Shown: piece by piece, positions 37,923 to 41,972 of the stretch
Numbering within the stretch: the first letter of the stretch is position 1
Layout: every line of letters begins with the position of its first letter
Assembly (NCBI GenBank): GCA_964384915.1
Contig: CAYLMA010000032.1
Coordinates: 1-41,972, forward strand
Source of the DNA: Sulfurimicrobium sp964384915
Lineage (GTDB): Bacteria > Pseudomonadota > Gammaproteobacteria > Burkholderiales > Sulfuricellaceae
Length of the DNA stretch: 41,972 nucleotides
Direction: 5' to 3'
Notes under the pieces: generated by a model
What the model was told of the DNA's origin: nothing
Seen by the model: only the letters and a program-made list of their open reading frames with translations
Database searches by the model: none
Translations under genes and position numbers: made by a program

Positions 37923-39197
37923 ATGGCACATATCGTAATTATGGGGGCAGGTATCGGCGGCATGCCGATGGCGTATGAAATGCGTGAGCAGTTGAGGCCG
38001 GAAGATAAGTTGACGGTGATTTCCAATACCGACAGTTTTCATTTCGTTCCTTCCAATCCCTGGGTGGCCGTCAACTGGCGCACGCGTGAGGACATTCAAT
38101 TCCCGATCAAATCCTACTTTGAACGCAAAAACATCGCTTTTATCCCCACTGCGGCAAGAAGAGTGCATCCTGAAAAAAACCAGGTGGAATTGACGGATGG
38201 GCAAATGGTCGATTATGACTTCCTGGTGATCGCCACCGGCCCTAAGTTGGCATTTGAGGAAGTCGAGGGCCTGGGGCCGGAGGGTCATACTCAGTCGATT
38301 TGCCACGTGGACCATGCAGTAAAAGCGGGAGGAGCCTGGAACGAATTTGTCAAGGATCCAGGCCCGATCGTGGTGGGCGCCGTTCAGGGAGCCTCATGCT
38401 ATGGCCCGGCCTACGAGTTCGCCTTTATCATGGATACCGACTTGCGCCGCCGCCGCATCCGCGACAAGGTGCCGATGACCTTCATTACGGCAGAGCCATA
38501 TATTGGCCATCTCGGTCTGGGTGGTGTCGGCGATTCAAAAGGCCTGATGGAATCCGCCATGCGCGACCGCCACGTCAAGTGGATCACCAACGCCAAGGTG
38601 ACCAAGGTCGAGGCCGGCAAGATGTTTGTGGCAGAGCATGACGACATGGGCAATGTCAAAAAGGAGCACGAACTGCCTTTCAAGTACGGCATGATGCTGC
38701 CGGCTTTCAAGGGAGTGGATGCCGTGTTTGGAATCGATGGGCTGACCAATCCGCGTGGCTTCATCCTGATCGATCCGTACCAGCGCAATCCGAAATACCA
38801 GAACATTTACTCGGTGGGCGTTTGCGTGGCGATTCCTCCGGTAGAGGCAACCCCCGTGCCAACCGGCGCGCCCAAGACCGGCTATATGATTGAAACCATG
38901 GTGACAGCGGCGGCCCACAATATCCGTGCCGTGCTGGATGGCAAGGAGCCGGATCAGAAGGCAACCTGGAACGCTATCTGCCTGGCTGATTTTGGTGATA
39001 CCGGCGCGGCTTTTGTAGCCCTGCCGCAGATTCCGCCGCGCAACGTGAATTGGTTCAAGGAAGGCAAATGGGTTCATCTTGCCAAGATCGCTTTCGAGAA
39101 GTATTTTATTCGCAAGATGAAGAAGGGTACGACTGAACCTCTTTACGAAAAATACGTGCTGGGCGCTCTGGGGATCAAGAAGCTGAAAGATAAGTAG
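37923..39197 (+). CDS. sqr: Sulfide:quinone oxidoreductase
   Basis: A 424-aa flavoprotein on the membrane face that oxidises sulfide and passes electrons to quinone, yielding polysulfide or persulfide. FAD-binding IVIMGAGIGGMPMAYEM, FHFVPSNPWVAVNWR, VIATGPKLAFE and IPPVEATPVPTGAPKTG. The three catalytic cysteines are all present: C127 (QSICHVDHA), C159 (QGASCYGPAYEF) and C353 (AICLADFGD). The C-terminal amphipathic stretch KWVHLAKIAFEKYFIRKMKK probably holds it to the membrane. It closely follows the Acidithiobacillus ferrooxidans SQR by eye. The ATG at 37923 has GGAGG upstream; the 12-codon extension is unlikely. Expression probably depends on sigma54 and the divergent FisR-like protein. Confidence 0.95.
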   Translation: MAHIVIMGAGIGGMPMAYEMREQLRPEDKLTVISNTDSFHFVPSNPWVAVNWRTREDIQFPIKSYFERKNIAFIPTAARRVHPEKNQVELTDGQMVDYDFLVIATGPKLAFEEVEGLGPEGHTQSICHVDHAVKAGGAWNEFVKDPGPIVVGAVQGASCYGPAYEFAFIMDTDLRRRRIRDKVPMTFITAEPYIGHLGLGGVGDSKGLMESAMRDRHVKWITNAKVTKVEAGKMFVAEHDDMGNVKKEHELPFKYGMMLPAFKGVDAVFGIDGLTNPRGFILIDPYQRNPKYQNIYSVGVCVAIPPVEATPVPTGAPKTGYMIETMVTAAAHNIRAVLDGKEPDQKATWNAICLADFGDTGAAFVALPQIPPRNVNWFKEGKWVHLAKIAFEKYFIRKMKKGTTEPLYEKYVLGALGIKKLKDK

Positions 39198-39210
39198 GGA
39201 TTTGGATTGC

Positions 39211-39242
39211 TGCCCCCTCATGCTGGGGGGGCATGTTTTTTT
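39211..39242 (+). terminator. Terminator after sqr
   Basis: TGCCCCC (39211-39217) pairs with GGGGGCA (39227-39233), followed by TG and seven T. It ends 14 bases before the next gene's ATG, so read-through may still feed the small gene and rhodaneses. Confidence 0.7.
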
Positions 39243-39256
39243 AACGGAGACGAAAC

Positions 39257-39457
39257 ATGAAAAAAATGCTGACCATGTTGTGGGTGGCTTGTGCAATTGT
39301 CATGACGCCGGTAGTGTATGCGGCGGACGAGGCGCCAAAAGACCAGAAGGGTGAACAAAAGGCTAATGGAGATAAGAAAGACGGTAAAGCCGGAGAATCA
39401 GGCGACAAGAAAGAAGAGAAGAAAGGCGGAGGCGCCGCCGAACCAGAGTGCAGTTGA
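39257..39457 (+). CDS. Small secreted lysine/glutamate-rich protein ending in a cysteine
   Basis: 66 aa: a signal peptide (about residues 1-22, MLWVACAIVMTPVVYA) and a mature part that is almost entirely charged and disordered (KDQKGEQKANGDKKDG, then KKEEKKGGGAAEPECS). The only cysteine after cleavage is the penultimate residue. No known family recognised. The ATG has GGAG 9 bases upstream. Between sqr and two rhodanese-like genes, a role in carrying or buffering sulfane sulfur on the terminal cysteine is possible but unproven. Confidence 0.75.
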   Translation: MKKMLTMLWVACAIVMTPVVYAADEAPKDQKGEQKANGDKKDGKAGESGDKKEEKKGGGAAEPECS

Positions 39458-39504
39458 ATTATAAAAAAGTTTTATCGTATATAAAAAACAATAGGAGGAT
39501 GGAA

Positions 39505-40152
39505 ATGACTGTTAATAAACTACTTGCCTCAACCGCTTTGCTGGCCAGCTTCATGTTGCCTGGCGTGTCGTTGGCACTGGATGTGAATATCACTGCTGAC
39601 ATGCCATCGGTGGAGGTCATGCACAATGGCCAGAAGGTGGTCATACAACGTAACCAGAATCAGGACAACAACGTTAATCCGGCCTTTGGAAAGACATCGC
39701 GCAAATGTCCTCCGTTCTGCATCCAGCCGGGTGAACTGGCTCCCGGGGTTGAAACCATCGGCGAACTGGAATTGATGGCTTACCTGAAAAAAATGAGCGA
39801 TGGCGACAAGTCCATCATGGTGGTTGATTCGCGCACTCCGGACTGGGTTGCCAAGGGCACCATCCCCGGCGCGGTGAATATTCCCTGGGACAAGCTGAAT
39901 ATCGGAAAATCCGACCCGATCACGGTACAAGAAATCCTTGAAAAGCAACTGGGTGCCAAGCAACAGGACGGCTTCTGGAATTTTGATGGTGCCAAGACAC
40001 TGGTAATGTTCTGCAATGGGTCGTGGTGTGGTCAGTCTCCTACCAACATCAAGGGCCTGCTCAAAATTGGTTACCCCGCACACAAACTGGTCTGGTACCG
40101 CGGTGGGATGCAGGATTGGGAGTTGCTGGGCCTGACCACGGTCAAGCAATAA
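39505..40152 (+). CDS. Periplasmic rhodanese-like protein (copy 1)
   Basis: A 215-aa exported rhodanese-like protein. It has a signal peptide (about residues 1-24, LLASTALLASFMLPGVSLA), a cysteine pair in SRKCPPFCIQPG, and a rhodanese domain from about residue 90: IMVVDSRTPDWVAKGTIPGA (CH2A-type motif), VNIPWDKLN, the active-site loop VMFCNGSWCGQSPTN and VWYRGGMQDWELLGL. The first cysteine of the loop aligns with the catalytic persulfide cysteine; the second is unusual. The ATG at 39505 has AGGAGG 6 bases upstream. It is a duplicate of the next gene; large stretches are nearly identical in DNA. Likely role: moving sulfane sulfur made by SQR. Confidence 0.85.
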   Translation: MTVNKLLASTALLASFMLPGVSLALDVNITADMPSVEVMHNGQKVVIQRNQNQDNNVNPAFGKTSRKCPPFCIQPGELAPGVETIGELELMAYLKKMSDGDKSIMVVDSRTPDWVAKGTIPGAVNIPWDKLNIGKSDPITVQEILEKQLGAKQQDGFWNFDGAKTLVMFCNGSWCGQSPTNIKGLLKIGYPAHKLVWYRGGMQDWELLGLTTVKQ

Positions 40153-40194
40153 CTTGGCAAACATAACTATACAAAATTCGTAGGAGTGACGTTT

Positions 40195-40869
40195 ATGAAG
40201 AACAATCTGCTCAAGTTTTCCGGTCTTGCATTTGCTCTGGTAGCCATGCTCGGCATATCCGGCTGTGCTTCCACCAGCAGCAATACGGCAAAATCACTGG
40301 AAGTTGGCATTGCCGCTGATATTCCGTCAGTGGACGTGATGCATGGCGGCCAAAAAGTCACCATCCAGCGTAACCAGAATACTGACAACAATATCGATCC
40401 GGCCTTTACCAAAACATCTCGCAAGTGCCCTCCCTTCTGCATTCAGCCGGGTGTGGCGGCTGTTGGAGTGAAGACCATCGGTGAACTGGAAATGCTGCAA
40501 TACCTGCAGAAGGTGAGCGCGGGCGACAAATCCATCATGGTGGTTGATTCGCGCACTCCGGACTGGGTTGCCAAGGGCACCATCCCCGGTGCGGTGAATA
40601 TTCCCTGGGACAAGCTGAATATCGGAAAATCAGACCCGATCACGGTACAGGATATTCTGGAAAAGCAACTGGGCGCCAAGCAGCAGGACGGTTTCTGGGA
40701 TTTCTCCAGCGCCAAGACGCTGGTGCTGTTCTGTAATGGCCACTGGTGTGGTCAGTCTCCTACCAATATCAAGGGGCTGCTCAGGATCGGCTACCCTGCG
40801 CACAAGCTGGTGTGGTATCGCGGCGGCATGCAGGAATGGGAAACGCTGGGGCTAACCACAGTAAAATGA
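40195..40869 (+). CDS. Rhodanese-like lipoprotein (copy 2)
   Basis: 224 aa. A lipoprotein signal (FALVAMLGISGC, lipobox cysteine about residue 24) replaces the cleavable signal of copy 1, so this paralogue is membrane-anchored. The mature protein repeats the same layout: IPSVDVMHGGQKVTIQRNQN, SRKCPPFCIQPG, IMVVDSRTPDWVAKGTIPGA, the active loop VLFCNGHWCGQSPTN and VWYRGGMQEWETLGL. The ATG at 40195 has AGGAG 8 bases upstream. It is 42 bases after copy 1 and followed by a strong terminator, so the two are probably co-transcribed. Soluble plus anchored copies suggest different partners or sites for the same chemistry. Confidence 0.85.
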   Translation: MKNNLLKFSGLAFALVAMLGISGCASTSSNTAKSLEVGIAADIPSVDVMHGGQKVTIQRNQNTDNNIDPAFTKTSRKCPPFCIQPGVAAVGVKTIGELEMLQYLQKVSAGDKSIMVVDSRTPDWVAKGTIPGAVNIPWDKLNIGKSDPITVQDILEKQLGAKQQDGFWDFSSAKTLVLFCNGHWCGQSPTNIKGLLRIGYPAHKLVWYRGGMQEWETLGLTTVK

Positions 40870-40895
40870 TTTGAATGCTGGTGTGTCTCCGTTGA

Positions 40896-40920
40896 GGGCG
40901 GCGTAAGCCGCCCTTTTTTT
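40896..40920 (+). terminator. Terminator after the rhodanese pair
   Basis: A perfect GGGCGGC-GTAA-GCCGCCC stem followed by seven T, 26 bases after the stop of copy 2. Confidence 0.95.
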
Positions 40921-40958
40921 AACACATTCAAAATGTTCGATTTGTACGGGAGCATGTG

Positions 40959-41774
40959 ATGACAAAACACCTTATTGCACTCTTGGCTTTACTGCTGGCA
41001 TTTCCAGTCGGCGCTGCGGAGCGTTTGTTGTTAGGCGTCAATACAGGGGTTCCTGCCAAGGACGAACAACAGGATATCACTGAGAAATACAAGCCGCTAG
41101 CTGACTATTTGGCGGCCGCGCTAAAACGGCCAGTCAGGCTGGAAGTGAGCCAGAACCTTTCCGCTTCCGAGCGGCGCTTGAAGAAAGATGCTTTCGATAT
41201 TTTTCTGGGTCCGCCCCAGGTGATAGCTCAGGCCATGAAAAGTGCTAACTATGCGCCGATCGCCCGTTACCCGGGCAAACTCAAGGCGGCATTTGTAGTA
41301 ATGGAATCCAGCGGCATCAAAAACCTGGGCGATATGAAGGGGAAGCGCCTGGGCTTGCCGGATAAGGAAAGTCTGGCATCCCAGCTTGCGTTGGCGAAAC
41401 TGCGCTTTTCCAGAATTATTCCTGAAAGTTATTTTTCTGAGATTTTTAACCAGCGCTTCCAAGATGCAACGCTCAATGCGCTCAAGATCGGTCGCGTCGA
41501 TGTTGCCGTTGTGACTGCGGGGTTTGCCAAGCAATGGGTGCAGGACCATCCGGGGTCGCGAGTCATTGAAGAAAGTTATGAAGTGGCGCACTTTGCTTTC
41601 GTGGTGAGCGAAGATATGAGCGAGGTGGATGCTCAGCGTATTCAGCAGCTCTTGCTGGATGCGCACAATACTGCCGATGGACGTGCCATGCTGGAAAAGA
41701 TGGGGCGCAAGGATGGCTTTGTGGCGGCCAGCAAGGATGATTATGCGCCCTTGATCCGGCTATTCGGGCTTTAA
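40959..41774 (+). CDS. PhnD-family periplasmic substrate-binding protein
   Basis: A 271-aa periplasmic binding protein resembling phosphate/phosphonate ABC-transporter receptors (PhnD). It has a signal peptide (residues 1-20, HLIALLALLLAFPVGAA), then LLLGVNTGVPAKDEQQDITE, YKPLADYLAAALKRPVRLEV, DAFDIFLGPPQVIAQAMKS, LGDMKGKRLGLPDKESLASQ and ALKIGRVDVAVVTAGFA. No permease or ATPase follows within the window. Such orphan binding proteins often act as sensory or redox-linked partners rather than transporters. The ATG at 40959 follows CGGGAG; a GTG three bases earlier is not needed. The upstream terminator indicates its own promoter. Confidence 0.85.
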   Translation: MTKHLIALLALLLAFPVGAAERLLLGVNTGVPAKDEQQDITEKYKPLADYLAAALKRPVRLEVSQNLSASERRLKKDAFDIFLGPPQVIAQAMKSANYAPIARYPGKLKAAFVVMESSGIKNLGDMKGKRLGLPDKESLASQLALAKLRFSRIIPESYFSEIFNQRFQDATLNALKIGRVDVAVVTAGFAKQWVQDHPGSRVIEESYEVAHFAFVVSEDMSEVDAQRIQQLLLDAHNTADGRAMLEKMGRKDGFVAASKDDYAPLIRLFGL

Positions 41775-41972
41775 CCCGAATGGTTTCAAGGTGGGTATCT
41801 TGAATGCTAGTGGTCTGCTTCGTAAATGCCGGAACATGAAAACGCGTCTTCCGGCCCGTGGCGGAGTTGCTCATCCTCGCAATAGGCGTGGCTATTGCTG
41901 CGGTTCGCGTCTTGCCACGAGGGTGTAAGAATTTTTGTGTAAACGGTCATTTGGCAGGAAACTGCCGTCCTG
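41775..41972 (+). other. Window end: probable partial mobile-element end
   Basis: About 200 bases with no complete gene. One frame from a GTG at about 41859 runs to the edge: VAELLILAIGVAIAAVRVLP, then RGCKNFCVNGHLAGNCRP. The sequence GGGTGTAAGAATTTTTGTGT near 41920 resembles the outer ends of IS256-type insertion sequences from memory. It cannot be settled without the flanking sequence. Confidence 0.3.

Overview
The window looks like part of the chromosome of a sulfur-oxidizing betaproteobacterium, probably near the Nitrosomonadales (Sulfuricella/Gallionella-like). This rests on gene order and protein resemblance read by eye; no database search was possible. The order gyrA-serC-pheA-hisC-aroF-tyrA ... 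aroA-cmk-rpsA is the betaproteobacterial aromatic amino acid supraoperon, and rplU-rpmA-obgE-proB diverging from ispB is also typical. A sulfide:quinone oxidoreductase, two rhodanese-like proteins, a DsrC/TusE-like protein and a lipoate-assembly locus of the type used by the sHdr sulfur-oxidation pathway point to a sulfur-based energy metabolism.

Layout. 1-2600 (minus): 5' part of rpsA, cmk and aroA. 2601-9519: an accessory block inserted between aroA and tyrA. It holds a 97-bp MITE-like element, an AraC-type regulator (minus), and a divergent plus-strand run of an exported double SnoaL-like protein, an SHMT-like PLP enzyme, a Tat-exported GMC oxidoreductase and a DapC-like aminotransferase. 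9520-17511 (minus): tyrA, aroF-type DAHP synthase, hisC, pheA, serC and gyrA, with long palindromic repeats in two of the junctions. 17607-21575 (plus): lipoate-protein ligase, an FAD oxidoreductase and a radical SAM protein, interpreted as sLpl(AB)-LipT-LipS, interrupted by a GxxExxY gene and a four-unit 101-bp tandem repeat array. 21758-25718 (plus): two FadL/OmpP1 outer-membrane proteins flanking an unknown periplasmic protein. 26113-30138 (minus): hrpA with a palindromic repeat inserted in frame. 30231-31870: a DsrC/TusE-like gene, a SpoIIAA-like gene and a YccA-type membrane protein. 32009-36130: proB, obgE, rpmA and rplU (minus) and ispB (plus). 36147-36223: tRNA-Pro(CGG). 36254-41774: a sigma54 activator with the cysteine spacing of the sulfane-sulfur sensor FisR, divergent from sqr, then a small Cys-ending secreted protein, two duplicated rhodanese-like proteins (one periplasmic, one a lipoprotein) and a PhnD-like binding protein.

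How the parts work together. The best-supported functional module is at 36.2-40.9 kb. The FisR-like regulator, palindromic TGTCATGACA sites, a near-consensus sigma54 promoter and sqr form a self-contained sulfide/polysulfide-responsive switch, with rhodaneses downstream to handle the sulfane sulfur product. The lipoate locus would supply the lipoylated carrier of the sHdr route, although the hdr genes themselves are not in the window.

The most unusual aspects are the island splitting the aro supraoperon, the density of unrelated palindromic repeat families (at least five, one inside the hrpA reading frame), and the pairing of a GxxExxY putative nuclease with one of those families.
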